This document shows, piece by piece, positions 16,818 through 25,427 of a stretch of 64,000 bases of DNA. The notes beneath the pieces were generated by a model. That model made no database searches, was not told the origin of the DNA, and saw nothing but the letters and a program-made list of their open reading frames with translations. Both the position numbers and the translations under genes were made by a program. Where the stretch lies: NCBI RefSeq assembly GCF_036173125.1, contig NZ_CP108054.1, positions 4,712,001 to 4,776,000 of the forward strand, given 5' to 3'. Origin of the DNA: Streptomyces sp. NBC_00286. Lineage in GTDB: Bacteria > Actinomycetota > Actinomycetes > Streptomycetales > Streptomycetaceae. Numbering within the stretch: the stretch's first letter is position 1; each line of letters begins with the position of its first letter.

Positions 16818-18144
16818 CCCTGTCCCCCCGTGCCACTACCGCGGCCGTGAATCGCTCGTCGTTCAGAAACGGGACCGCGCCGTAGCTGCCGCCCAGGTAG
16901 CGGCGCTCCCGGTTCTCCTCCTGGCGTGGCCTGAAGTCGGAGAGGGGGAACAGCGTCGTCTCACCGTGCTCGTCCTTCTCCACGAACCACACCTGGTCAC
17001 GCTTCAGGATGTCCTCTCCGCCACTGCGTCCGAGCAGGCTCGCGTCGTGTGTGGTCAGCAGGAGCTGGGCGCCTCGTGGATTGGTTTCGGGTTCCTGGAA
17101 GAGCCTGATCAGATGAGCCGTCAGCCGTGGGTGCAAGCTGGCGTCCACCTCGTCGACCACCAGCAGCCCGCCCCGCTCGATCGCCTTGAGCACGGGGCCG
17201 GCGTAATCGAGGATGATGCGGGTGCCTTCCGACTGGTCACGCAGGTCGAGCCGAACGGCACCGTTGCGCCCCCGTTGCTCCACCCAGACACGGGACACCT
17301 CCTTGACCGCGCCACGCGAGGCCGCAGGCATCTCGTCCCCGAAGAGTGTCGCCTGACCGTCACCGCCCCGGCGCAGCGTCTCGCGAAGGCGCCGAGTCAC
17401 GGGAAGGTAGTCCTCCATGACCTCGACACGTTCCACACCGGCGTTCTCGATGCCCAGGTCGGCGGCGCGCAGCAGTTCGACGACGGCCGGGGCCCGCTCC
17501 GGGTCCTCCAGGAGTTTCATGCTCGCGGGGCTGACGCCGTAGGGGCGAGCACCACCCGCGCGGAAGAGCACGGAACCGGAGAACCATGTGTATACGGGCT
17601 GAACCGCCTCCTGCTTGGAGCGTGCGGCGACCGAGATGAACAGGGCGTTCGGCTCGGTGATGTTCTTGATCACGTCCAGCTCGCGCTTGGGCGCCTTGTC
17701 TCCGAACTCGATCTCGTCTCCCGTGCGGTGGAAGACCTTCCTCCTGCGTCCCCGCGGGTAGCTGTAGAGCCACTCGTCAAGGACCTGCTCGGAGTCCACG
17801 CTGAAGCCGTACGTATGCCGGACCCCCCGTAGAAGCAGGTCCACCACATACCAAGAAGGTTCGGTGAGGCCCTCCTGGTCCAGCGCGAAGGGGTACCGCT
17901 CGATTCCCCCGCCGGGTTCGGCATCCCGGTGGGACGCCCGCACCATACGCGCCATGAATCGCAGCGCGTCGACGACATTGGACTTGCCCGAGGCGTTCGC
18001 GCCGAAGAGCGCGACGACTGGCACTGCCTGCCAGTCCGTGCCCTCGGGTCGGTCCGCGTCGTACACGGGGGTGAGACCGAGCTGCTGCTCATCCCTGATC
18101 GATCGGTGGTTGGTCACACGAAAACTTAGGAGCACGCGAATCAC
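16795..18144 (-). CDS. RloA/AbiLi-type AAA ATPase of a defence pair
   Basis: 449 residues. OLD/RecF-like ATPase: FRVTNHRSIRDEQQLGL at the start, Walker A FGANASGKSNVVDALRFMA (about residue 50), the signature region SEGTRIILDYAGPVLKAIER, and Walker B GLLVVDEVDASLHPRLTAHL, then a D-loop/H-loop section (LLLTTHDASLLG). With the downstream RloB partner it matches the AbiL/RloAB class of phage-defence systems, in which the ATPase is thought to sense infection and the RloB protein to act. The pair sits as a cassette between DUF1876 and an HATPase gene. Confidence 0.9.
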   Translation of the reverse strand: MIRVLLSFRVTNHRSIRDEQQLGLTPVYDADRPEGTDWQAVPVVALFGANASGKSNVVDALRFMARMVRASHRDAEPGGGIERYPFALDQEGLTEPSWYVVDLLLRGVRHTYGFSVDSEQVLDEWLYSYPRGRRRKVFHRTGDEIEFGDKAPKRELDVIKNITEPNALFISVAARSKQEAVQPVYTWFSGSVLFRAGGARPYGVSPASMKLLEDPERAPAVVELLRAADLGIENAGVERVEVMEDYLPVTRRLRETLRRGGDGQATLFGDEMPAASRGAVKEVSRVWVEQRGRNGAVRLDLRDQSEGTRIILDYAGPVLKAIERGGLLVVDEVDASLHPRLTAHLIRLFQEPETNPRGAQLLLTTHDASLLGRSGGEDILKRDQVWFVEKDEHGETTLFPLSDFRPRQEENRERRYLGGSYGAVPFLNDERFTAAVVARGDRDDENAET

Positions 18145-18190
18145 CTCCCTTCAGGGGTTTCATGCCCTGCCGTGCAGAAAAATCACGCGA

Positions 18191-18640
18191 CTACGCGTCC
18201 AGCACCAGCGTACGCCCCGACTCGCTGCCGAGCTCGAACCAAACCCCCTTCGCATACCGCCCCGCCCGGTCGCCCGCCACACCCCACGCGTCGGCCACCT
18301 CGGCGACCAGCGCGAGGCCGCGGCCCCAGCAGGCGGTCGCCTCCGCCACGGGTGTGACCGGAGGGTCGCGGCTCTCGTCGTACACGCCGATCCGGAGCCG
18401 GGCGGGGGTGAGCTGGAAGCGGAGCATGGTGGAGCCCTTGCTGTGGAGGTGGACGTTCGTGACGAGCTCCGAGGTGCAGAGGGCCGCGGGCAGCACCAGG
18501 GGTTCGCGGTCGAGGGTGAGGAGTACGGCGCGCACGAAGTCCCGGCAGACCTTGGGTGCGGTGGCGTCGCCGGGGGCGAAGAGGCTGTAGTCGTACGTGA
18601 GTTGGGCAGGCAGGTGCGATGCCCTGCGGGCTGCTTCCAT
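18191..18640 (-). CDS. Anti-sigma-factor-like ATPase (HATPase), WhiJ-like module 1
   Basis: 149 residues from the ATG at 18640. Single GHKL/HATPase_c domain: N-box in ALCTSELVTNVHLHS and G-boxes in ACWGRGLALVAEVADAWGV, ending GVWFELGSE. Such stand-alone kinases are common in Streptomyces next to XRE regulators and DUF397 proteins. It is divergent from such a pair at 18793-19869, with 150 bp between starts. Confidence 0.85.
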   Translation of the reverse strand: MEAARRASHLPAQLTYDYSLFAPGDATAPKVCRDFVRAVLLTLDREPLVLPAALCTSELVTNVHLHSKGSTMLRFQLTPARLRIGVYDESRDPPVTPVAEATACWGRGLALVAEVADAWGVAGDRAGRYAKGVWFELGSESGRTLVLDA

Positions 18641-18792
18641 GGGGGATCGACTCCCGTCGCGATTCCGGAGAGTGGTTGGTGCGGCACACACGGTAGAGGA
18701 GATGGTTTAAATTGTTCAAGCTATTCGCTCAGGTCGGTGGACGAACTCCCTTGCCCTGGAGAGACTTTGGTAGACCGGACGAGGAGTAGCCC

Positions 18793-19674
18793 GTGGGATT
18801 GCGCACCACCATCAGCGAGCGTCAGCGACGACTCGGTGCCGAGCTCAAACAACTGCGCGAACAAGCAGGGTTGAGCGCTGGTGAGGCCGCCGCACGGATC
18901 GGCATGGGCCGCGCCCAGTTGAGCCAGATCGAGACCGCGAAGACGACCATTCTGACCGAGCGGCTCCGCGAGCTGTGCCGCATCTATGGATGCACAGATA
19001 AGACCTATGTCGACGCCCTGGTTGCCCTGTCGGAGGCAACGGGCAAGGGCTGGTGGAACGCGTACAAGCGGCCCATGGAACCGGGCGCACTCAGTCTGGC
19101 CGAACTCGAGGCGAACGCGGTGGCGCTACGGATGCACCAATCGCTGTTCATTCCGGGGCTGTTCCAGACCTCCGCGTACACACAAGCCATCTTCAACAGT
19201 CCGAAACTGGGCTTTGAGAACATCGAGGAGGCGCTGAAGTTCCGCATGGAACGGCAGCGCCTCCTCACACAGGAGAACCCGCCCACCGTGCACGCCGTGA
19301 TCCACGAAGCGGCACTCCACATGCGATTCGGCGGCCCTGATGTGGTGCGCGAACAGTTGCTGCGGCTGGTCGAACTGGCTCGCCTACCTCACATCACGAT
19401 CCAGATCTATCCATTCAGCTCGCAGGCGCACGCCGCGTTGAGCGGGAACTTCGTTCACATCATCCCCAGCGCCCCGCAGCTGAGCACGGTGGTCCTGGAA
19501 CAGCCCAGCGGCGCACGCTATTTGAGCGAGCAGGCCCACCTTCAGCAGTACAGCGAGATGTTCGACCGGCTCATCGAGAACGCCCTCGCCCCCATCGACG
19601 TATCGTTGGCCCCGGAAGCACACTCAGTGAAGGACTCGCTGGCCCTCATCCAGCACCTTCTCTACACGCTTTAG
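18793..19674 (+). CDS. XRE-family regulator with DUF5753, WhiJ-like module 1
   Basis: 293 residues from the GTG at 18793. N-terminal helix-turn-helix (about 12-70; LGAELKQLREQAGLSAGEAA, RIGMGRAQLSQIE) and C-terminal DUF5753 sensor domain (HQSLFIPGLFQTSAYTQAIF, VIHEAALHMRF, ITIQIYPFSSQAHAALSGNF). Same design as WhiJ of S. coelicolor. The DUF397 gene follows 12 bases later. Expected to bind DNA and to be countered by the DUF397 partner. Confidence 0.92.
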   Translation: MGLRTTISERQRRLGAELKQLREQAGLSAGEAAARIGMGRAQLSQIETAKTTILTERLRELCRIYGCTDKTYVDALVALSEATGKGWWNAYKRPMEPGALSLAELEANAVALRMHQSLFIPGLFQTSAYTQAIFNSPKLGFENIEEALKFRMERQRLLTQENPPTVHAVIHEAALHMRFGGPDVVREQLLRLVELARLPHITIQIYPFSSQAHAALSGNFVHIIPSAPQLSTVVLEQPSGARYLSEQAHLQQYSEMFDRLIENALAPIDVSLAPEAHSVKDSLALIQHLLYTL

Positions 19675-19686
19675 GGGGAAGCCAAG

Positions 19687-19869
19687 ATGTCCGAGCTCGA
19701 CTGGCAGAAGTCGACGTTCAGCGGCGGCCCGCAGGGCGAGTGCGTCAACGTCGCCCTCGCCCCCGACGGAACCCTCCGCCTACGCGAGAGCGACGAACCC
19801 AGCACCGTACTGGCCACCGGACCCGCCCCCCTCGCCGCACTCCTCCGGCACCTCAAGGGCGAGCGCTGA
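19687..19869 (+). CDS. DUF397 small protein, WhiJ-like module 1
   Basis: 60 residues: MSELDWQKSTFSGGPQGECV, then ALAPDGTLRLRESDEPSTVL and LAALLRHLKG. DUF397 proteins are the partners of XRE/DUF5753 regulators in Streptomyces. Directly downstream of its regulator with GGGGGAAG as ribosome site. Convergent with the next gene, 18 bases away. Confidence 0.92.
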   Translation: MSELDWQKSTFSGGPQGECVNVALAPDGTLRLRESDEPSTVLATGPAPLAALLRHLKGER

Positions 19870-19887
19870 AGTACCGCTCCAGAACCC

Positions 19888-21003
19888 CTACTTCTTCAGG
19901 CCGATCTCCTCGCAAGCCGCCTCGTACTTCGCAGTGCAGATGTCCGAGACCTTGTAGATGCCGTCGTCGATGACCGTGTCCTGGATGTTGTCCTTCGTCA
20001 GGGGGGAGACGAGGACCAGGTGGGCCGGGATGTCCTTGGTCGTCGGGCTGTCGACCTTGTCGCGGGTGAGGGCGTCGAACTCGATGTCCCAGCCGTGGGC
20101 TCGGGCGACGGCCAGTTCGGCGGCCGTTTCGGCCTCTTCGGGGTAGGGCTTGTAGACGCTCATGTACTGCTCGCCGGAGACGATCCGCTGCACCGCCTCG
20201 AGTTCCGCGTCCTGGCCGGTGATCGGCGGCAGGTCGGTGACGCCGGCCGCCTTCAGGGCGGAGACGATGCCGCCTGCCATGCCGTCGTTGGCGGAGTACA
20301 CGCCGTCGATGTTCTCGGCGCCGATGGAGGAGATCGCGGCCATCATGTTGGCCCGCGCGTTCGACGGCTTCCAGTCCTTGGTGTCGTACTGCTTGGCGAT
20401 GGTCACCTTGTCGCTGAGTTCGGCGAGGGCGGCCTTCTTGAACTGGGCCGCGTTCGGGTCGGTGAGCGCGCCGTTCATCATGACGATCTTCTCGGCCCTG
20501 CCGCCGTCCAGGGCCTCGGCGAGCGCCCGGCCCTGCACCTCCCCGACCTGCTGGCTGTCGAAGGAGATGTACGCGTCGATGGGGCCCTGCGCCAGCCGGT
20601 CGTACGCGATGACGGGGATGTCCGCGTCCTTCGCCTTCTGTACGCCGTCCGCGATGTCCTTGGCGTCCACCGCGTCCAGGAGCACCACGTCGACCTTGTC
20701 GTCGATCATCTGCTGGAGCTGCTGCTTCTGCTCGTCGGCGTCCCCGTCGGCATTGGCGTACTCGACCCTGCCCTTGCCCTTGGTCAGCTCGTCGACCGTC
20801 TTCTTGATGATGGGGTGGTCGAACTGCTCGTAGCGCTGGTTCGCCTTCTCCGGCAGCAGCAGGCCCACCGTGATGTCGTCGCCCTTGGTCGGCTCGGCCG
20901 ACGCGCCCTCCGTATCGCTGTCGAGCACTCCACACGAGGCGAGCGAGAGAGTCAGGGTGGACACGGCCAGAGTTATGGCGATACGACGCATACGGTTGTT
21001 CAC
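19888..21003 (-). CDS. Sugar-binding lipoprotein of ABC transport (XylF/RbsB type), orphan
   Basis: 371 residues. Lipoprotein signal peptide with lipobox LSLASCG, then a type I periplasmic-binding fold: ITVGLLLPEKANQRYEQFDH, DKVDVVLLDAVDAKDIADGV, DIPVIAYDRLAQGPIDAYIS, SANDGMAGGIVSALKAAGV, PPITGQDAELEAVQRI and YMSVYKPYPEEAETAAELA. The family binds xylose or related sugars. No permease or ATPase gene is beside it, so it must use components encoded elsewhere or act as a sensor. Confidence 0.9.
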   Translation of the reverse strand: MNNRMRRIAITLAVSTLTLSLASCGVLDSDTEGASAEPTKGDDITVGLLLPEKANQRYEQFDHPIIKKTVDELTKGKGRVEYANADGDADEQKQQLQQMIDDKVDVVLLDAVDAKDIADGVQKAKDADIPVIAYDRLAQGPIDAYISFDSQQVGEVQGRALAEALDGGRAEKIVMMNGALTDPNAAQFKKAALAELSDKVTIAKQYDTKDWKPSNARANMMAAISSIGAENIDGVYSANDGMAGGIVSALKAAGVTDLPPITGQDAELEAVQRIVSGEQYMSVYKPYPEEAETAAELAVARAHGWDIEFDALTRDKVDSPTTKDIPAHLVLVSPLTKDNIQDTVIDDGIYKVSDICTAKYEAACEEIGLKK

Positions 21004-21256
21004 TTAATGGTGCCTTCCGAACGAGAGCGCAGATTTGCGACCCAGGTGACAAAAAGCCAACGCCCACGTATCCAAAGCGTCAAGGAATTCTGGTTAACGA
21101 GATCGCAACAGCACGCTGCGTGGTCGTTGTGAAGACACAGAGGTGAGTATCTGGAGGACCGGCGTGCAGCGATGAAGTACGCGTGATGGCCTGTCTATCG
21201 GCAGTTCACCCGCCCGCTCGCCACCCCGTTCACCATCTGCAAGCCCGGGAGTCCCG

Positions 21257-21823
21257 ATGCGCAAAATCACACTCGCTATGGCCGTGTCCCTCGACGGCTT
21301 CTTCGAGGGCCCGAACCGCGAGATCGACTGGCATCTGGTCGACGAGGAAGTGCACCGCCACCACAACGAGCGCATCAAGCCGATGGGCGGCTTCCTGTTC
21401 GGGCGGGTCGTGTACGAGCTGATGTCCGACTTCTGGCCGACCGCCGACCAGGACCCCTCGGCTCCGGAGACGCAGCGGGAGTTCGCGGCCATCTACCGGG
21501 ACATGCCGAAGATCGTGTACTCCCGCACGCTTCCCCCCGGTCCCGCCGAAGGGAACACGACCGTCGTGCCGGAGGTCGTACCCGAGGAGGTCAGGGCCCT
21601 CAAGGAGCAGCCCGGCGGAGACCTCGGGGTCGGCGGCGCGGAGCTCGCCGCGGAGTTCCGGCGGCATGACCTGATCGACGAGTACTGGCTCTACGTCACC
21701 CCGGTCATCCTGGGCCGCGGACGCCCCCTCTTCCCGGAATCGGACGCCACCACCCACCTCCGCCTCGCCGACACCCACACCTTCGGCAACGGGGTGGTGC
21801 TGCTGCGTTACGAGCGGCCCTGA
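21257..21823 (+). CDS. Dihydrofolate-reductase-like (RibD C-terminal) protein
   Basis: 188 residues: MRKITLAMAVSLDGFFEG, DEEVHRHHNERIKPMGGFLF, GRVVYELMSDFWPTA, LGVGGAELAAEFRRHDLIDE and TPVILGRGRPLFPE. RibD_C-fold proteins bind NADPH; the substrate of this stand-alone group is unknown. The 250-bp gap upstream holds its promoter and that of the divergent lipoprotein. Its end overlaps the convergent next gene by 16 bases. Confidence 0.9.
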   Translation: MRKITLAMAVSLDGFFEGPNREIDWHLVDEEVHRHHNERIKPMGGFLFGRVVYELMSDFWPTADQDPSAPETQREFAAIYRDMPKIVYSRTLPPGPAEGNTTVVPEVVPEEVRALKEQPGGDLGVGGAELAAEFRRHDLIDEYWLYVTPVILGRGRPLFPESDATTHLRLADTHTFGNGVVLLRYERP

Positions 21824-22179
21824 CCGTCGTCCGAGGGACCTTCCGGAGGGCGTTCCGGGAAGCGGAGGAGTCGGGCCGGCGGGGGCGGGCAGTGCTCGCT
21901 GTCGGGGTGCTGGCGCCGGACGTCGTCGTCGGTACGGGAGTTGGGGCCGGGCTCGGGACAGGCGCCGGAGCCCGGCTGTTCGGTCGCGCGGGCGTGTTCG
22001 TGCCAGCCGGCGCGGAACCAGTTCAGCTGGTGCCGTTGGAGTTCGTCCTCCGTGAGTACGCGTACGCCCTCCGGGCCGGCCGCCCGGAGCTTCTCGCCGA
22101 GCCCGATGAGCAGTTCGCCCACCAGCCTGGAGACGCGTTCCGCCTCGTCACCGCGGCCGTCGCCGCCCGGATTCCCCAT
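21808..22179 (-). CDS. Small hypothetical protein downstream of an XRE regulator
   Basis: 123 residues from the ATG at 22179 with GAGGGG upstream. The first 65 residues look folded (DEAERVSRLVGELLIGLGEK, GVRVLTEDELQRHQLNWFRA, GWHEHARA); the rest is a Pro/Glu-rich tail. 44 bases after the XRE gene, so probably the same operon. No family recognised. Confidence 0.65.
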   Translation of the reverse strand: MGNPGGDGRGDEAERVSRLVGELLIGLGEKLRAAGPEGVRVLTEDELQRHQLNWFRAGWHEHARATEQPGSGACPEPGPNSRTDDDVRRQHPDSEHCPPPPARLLRFPERPPEGPSDDGQGRS

Positions 22180-22223
22180 GCCGTACCCCTCGGCTCGCTC
22201 GCGCCACTCCCTCGGCTCTCCCG

Positions 22224-22676
22224 TCAGGCGCCCTCCGGCAGGAACTGCCGCGCCACCTTGGCGAACAGCTCCCGCAGTTCGGGCGGAACACCCATCCTGC
22301 GAGCCGCCTCCTCGGGGCTCAGCTCCGCATGAGCGGCCCCCGGCACGGGGGGCTCGCCGCCCGCGACGACCGGCAGGTCGTCCTCCGACAGCCGGCCGGA
22401 GCGGATGAGCATCTCGCGCAGCGGGACGCCCAGTACGGCCGCGATACGCCGCATCGTCTCCAGGTCCGGCATGGACTGACGCTGCAACAGCCGGCTCACG
22501 GCGGCCCGATGCACCCCGGCATCGTCGGCGAGCTTCGAACGACCGCCGCCCCGCGGGCTGTCGATGTCGTAGCCACGGCCGCGCAGCAGATCCTCGATCC
22601 AGCCGGCGAATTCCTCGAGCCCCTCGGCCCGGTATCTGCGATCTGTACGGGCATCGGCCCGTGAGCTGGAACGCAT
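22224..22676 (-). CDS. XRE-family transcriptional regulator
   Basis: 150 residues from the ATG at 22676. Helix-turn-helix at about 28-85 (SKLADDAGVHRAAVSRLLQR, MPDLETMRRIAAVLGVPLRE). The C-terminal part has AELSPEEAARRMGVPPELRE. Preceded by GGGGAG. Targets are unknown; it is divergent from the LexA-box gene, with about 330 bp between. Confidence 0.85.
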   Translation of the reverse strand: MRSSSRADARTDRRYRAEGLEEFAGWIEDLLRGRGYDIDSPRGGGRSKLADDAGVHRAAVSRLLQRQSMPDLETMRRIAAVLGVPLREMLIRSGRLSEDDLPVVAGGEPPVPGAAHAELSPEEAARRMGVPPELRELFAKVARQFLPEGA

Positions 22677-22894
22677 ATGTCCGCTCTCCCCTCGTCGCGC
22701 GGACAACGTACCGATCGCCCTCGCACCAAGGTGTGCGCGCGCTCGCGCGTAACTGTGGAGATTCGGCAACCGCCCTGGTGCCAGCGGCAGTTGATGTACG
22801 GCCTGGAGCGTCACCATCGCACCCACCTCCACGGAGGGTAGTCACTTGCGTACGCGCTCGCACCATGCGAGTCTATTCGCTCGCTCTTCGTCAT

Positions 22895-22907
22895 CGAACA
22901 TATGTTC
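22895..22907. promoter_or_regulatory. LexA (SOS) box
   Basis: CGAACATATGTTC contains the perfect palindrome GAAC-ATAT-GTTC, matching the LexA box known from Gram-positive bacteria (CGAAC-N4-GTTCG). It is about 110 bases upstream of the 23008/23081 small genes, and on the promoter side of the divergent XRE gene. Confidence 0.8.
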
Positions 22908-23007
22908 CCACACTCGGAGCGACGAAGACCGGAGAAGAGCGCAGAAGAACACAAGAACGCAGAAGAGCGGCGAAGGCCGAGGAGACGAGGAGAGAGGAGC
23001 GACCACG

Positions 23008-23094
23008 ATGACCGATGCCAAGCGCACAGCGTTTCGTACGGACAGGCTGCTGCGCGAGGACGCCGGGACGGAGGCCGACCATGACGACGACTGA
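23008..23094 (+). CDS. 28-residue leader peptide overlapping the small membrane gene
   Basis: ATG at 23008 with GAGAGGAG upstream; MTDAKRTAFRTDRLLRED, then an acidic end HDDD. It ends 14 bases inside the next gene, so translation of the two would be coupled. Too short for homology judgement. Confidence 0.45.
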   Translation: MTDAKRTAFRTDRLLREDAGTEADHDDD

Positions 23095-23335
23095 AGCCGA
23101 CGAGGTCGCGCTGGAGCTGGAACGCCTGCGCCGCTCGGTCGACGTCGGCTTCGCCACCACCCGTGGCGACCTGGCCCTCCTGCTCCAGCGCGCCGACCAG
23201 ACGGACAAGACCCTCGACGAACACGAGACCCGCCTCGAAGCCCTGGAACGCGCCCGCTGGCCCCTGCCGTCCCTGGCCGCCCTCACGTCCTGCATCGCCT
23301 TGGCGGTGACGCTGTGGCAGGCGGCGGGGCGGTAG
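23081..23335 (+). CDS. Small coiled-coil membrane protein, probable SOS gene
   Basis: 84 residues: a coiled-coil segment of about 50 residues (ALELERLRRSVDVGFATTRG, LLQRADQTDKTLDEHETRLE) followed by one membrane helix near the C-terminus (SLAALTSCIALAVTLWQA). GGAGG lies 8 bases upstream. With the LexA box upstream it is likely induced by DNA damage. SOS-induced small membrane proteins in other actinobacteria block cell division (DivS, ChiZ), but this one has no visible similarity to them, so that role is only a suggestion. Confidence 0.75.
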   Translation: MTTTEADEVALELERLRRSVDVGFATTRGDLALLLQRADQTDKTLDEHETRLEALERARWPLPSLAALTSCIALAVTLWQAAGR

Positions 23336-23366
23336 GCCCGCGATGCGGGAGTTGATGCGAGGCCGC

Positions 23367-23879
23367 TTACGGAAGCCGGCTCACCTCGATCCACTCCCGC
23401 AGCAGCCCCTCCCGCTCCGCCGCCCGAGGCGACCCGTCCTCCTGTGCACGCCCCCACTGGGCCATGGCGGCCAACGTCGCCCGCAGGGTGGCCTCGCCCG
23501 CCGTCAGGTGGGACAGGACCGCCAGCGAGAGGTCGTACTCCTCCTGGGAGTACCAGGCGGCCGCCGCGTACGCCGTCAACTCGGCGTCCTTGTCGACCGT
23601 TTCGATCGATACGGTCATCGTGGGCGCCTCGTCCGAGCCCAGGCCACCCACCGTCAGCGCCATCTCCAGCAGAGCGCCCGCCTGGCGCCTGAGGGACTTC
23701 ACCGGTACGTCCACGACCGTCAGGGTCCGGACGTCGTCCCACGGCCACAGTCCCGACTGCCGGTCACCCAGGGCCACGACCCCCTCCGGCGTCAGCCGCA
23801 CCCCCGGGGCGAGCCCGGACGGCTTCGCCCCCACATACACATCGCCCTCGGCGATCCAGAACAGCCCCACCATGGCCAT
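23367..23879 (-). CDS. Hypothetical protein, Streptomyces-type
   Basis: 170 residues from the ATG at 23879 (GGAG upstream): MAMVGLFWIAEGDVYVGAKP, GVRLTPEGVVALGDRQSGLW, WDDVRTLTVVDVPVKSLRRQ. The second half is helical. The first half resembles a small PH-like beta domain. Function unknown. Tail-to-tail with the previous gene (31 bp). Confidence 0.78.
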   Translation of the reverse strand: MAMVGLFWIAEGDVYVGAKPSGLAPGVRLTPEGVVALGDRQSGLWPWDDVRTLTVVDVPVKSLRRQAGALLEMALTVGGLGSDEAPTMTVSIETVDKDAELTAYAAAAWYSQEEYDLSLAVLSHLTAGEATLRATLAAMAQWGRAQEDGSPRAAEREGLLREWIEVSRLP

Positions 23880-23944
23880 GGGAAAGCTCCATTCCCCCAG
23901 TGATTCCAGTAGTCGGACAGATGATCGCAGCATGCGAACGGGAA

Positions 23945-23973
23945 CGGGCCCGGAGGTTCAACCTCCGGGCCCG
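23945..23973. terminator. Hairpin terminator for the hspR operon
   Basis: CGGGCCCGGAGGTT and its exact complement AACCTCCGGGCCCG around one base. Before the MITE and IS insertions it lay directly after hspR, so it is the original terminator of dnaK-grpE-dnaJ-hspR; it now lies about 1.45 kb from the hspR stop. Confidence 0.75.
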
Positions 23974-24004
23974 TCAAGGCAGTTGCGCTGTCCCTGGTCC
24001 CCTA

Positions 24005-24167
24005 GGCCCTGTCTCCCCGATCTTCGCGGGCACACGACGCCTGGCACGGCACCTCGCCGCACGGCCGCCTCACCCAAGTACGTCCAGTACGAGGGCGATG
24101 CGGCCGCACACCGATGCACCGCACCAGACGCCGCGCGCTGATCCGCGAAGATCGGAGAGACAGGACC
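24005..24167. mobile_element. 163-bp MITE with 25-bp inverted ends
   Basis: Ends GGCCCTGTCTCCCCGATC..TTCGCGG and, on the other strand, GGTCCTGTCTCTCCGATC..TTCGCGG: 25 bp with two mismatches. Flanked by TA on both sides (24003-24004, 24168-24169). No coding capacity. A non-autonomous element moved by a related transposase elsewhere. Confidence 0.8.
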
Positions 24168-24169
24168 TA

Positions 24170-25427
24170 GTAGATTGTCGCGGCTTAATTTCGCTGTGTG
24201 GTTGGGTAGAGGTGGCGTAGTTTCACGCGTGCGTCGTCGGTGGTGAACTGCCAGTCGACTTGGCGCTGGTTGCTGTTGGTCTGTTGCTGCCAGGCAGCAA
24301 GTTCGGCGTTGAGTACGGCGAGGTCGTCGAGGCGGCGGTCCAGGCACTGGCGGGTGAGCGCGGAGAGCTCGATCTCGGCGATGTTGAGCCAGGACCCGTG
24401 TTTGGGGGTGTGGTGGATCTCCAGGCGCTGGGTCAGCGCGAAGGCCTTTGCCGGGTCGAACGCCTCGTAGAGCGAGGCGGTGGTGTGGGTGTTGAGGTTG
24501 TCCATCACCAGCACGACCGTGGCGGCGTCGGGGTAGTCCACGGTCAGCAGGTGCTCGACCTGGTGCGCCCAGTCGACCCTGGTCCGGCGGGGCTGCGCGT
24601 CCACGCGTCGCCATCCGCGCAGCGGCTCGACCCAGCAGAAGATCGAGCAGGTCCCCGAGCGGACGTACTCGTTGTCCTCGCGGCGGTCACGGCCCGGCCG
24701 CGCGGGAAGCGGATCACGGACGTGGCCGAGCAACTGGTACGGTTTCTCGTCCATGCACACCACCGGGCGCGTCGGGTCGAAGGGCCGGTGGTAGACCGCC
24801 AGGACATCCTCCATCGCCGCGGCGAAGGCCGCATTCGCAGCGGGCGGGATGGTCCAGCACTTCTTCACGTGAGGGCGCAGTTCCGTTTTTTTAAGACCCG
24901 CCCGATCGTGGAGTGGTCCAGATCCGGGATGTCCTCGGCCAGCGCGACGTGCTTCTCCAGCAGGCGCAGCGACCAGCGGGCGTGTCCTTTGGGCGGCTTC
25001 GAGCAGGCCAGCGCAATCAGCCTTGCCTCGACCTCGCCGGTCACCGGGGAGGGCACCGGCGGCAGTGCGCGTTCCTTCCGGCCGACCGTGGCCCACACAT
25101 CGCCGCCGGTCTCCGCGTACCGCTTCGAGATCAGGCGGACCGAATCGCACGAGACCCCGACCCGCTCCGCGATCACCGCCCGCGGAGCGACCTCGCCGGC
25201 CGAGGTGTCCAACGCGAGCAGCACCCGCGCCCGCCTGATCATCGACGCGCTGCGGACCCCCGTCGTCGTCACACGCTCCAACGCCCGACGGTCTTCGGCA
25301 CTCAAGACAACCGGATACTTCTTCTGCGAGGACACGGCACCCCTGCCCGGCCGAACGGAAGCATCAAGCGAAGCCTGCCCGACCCCAACTCCACCAACCA
25401 GAACGACACTTAGTCGCGACAGTCTAC
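24170..25427 (-). mobile_element. IS630-family insertion sequence
   Basis: About 1258 bp. Terminal inverted repeats GTAGATTGTCGCGGCTTAA (left) and GTAGACTGTCGCGACTAAG (right, other strand). TA target duplication at 24168-24169 and 25428-25429, as expected for IS630. The left TA is also the right TA of the MITE. Contains one transposase in two frames. Confidence 0.9.
24185..25335 (-). CDS. IS630 transposase, two frames joined at an A7 slippery site
   Basis: First frame 25335-24865: [20 protein letters not shown] with helix-turn-helix ([20 protein letters not shown]), ending [11 protein letters not shown]. The second frame continues to 24185: [23 protein letters not shown] catalytic core with [18 protein letters not shown] and [18 protein letters not shown]. 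The frames meet at TTAAAAAAAC (A7 on the minus strand, 24886-24892), which allows a minus-one slip; this is a recognised mode of expression in IS630 elements. All catalytic acids (D, D, E) are visible, so it may be active. Confidence 0.9.
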
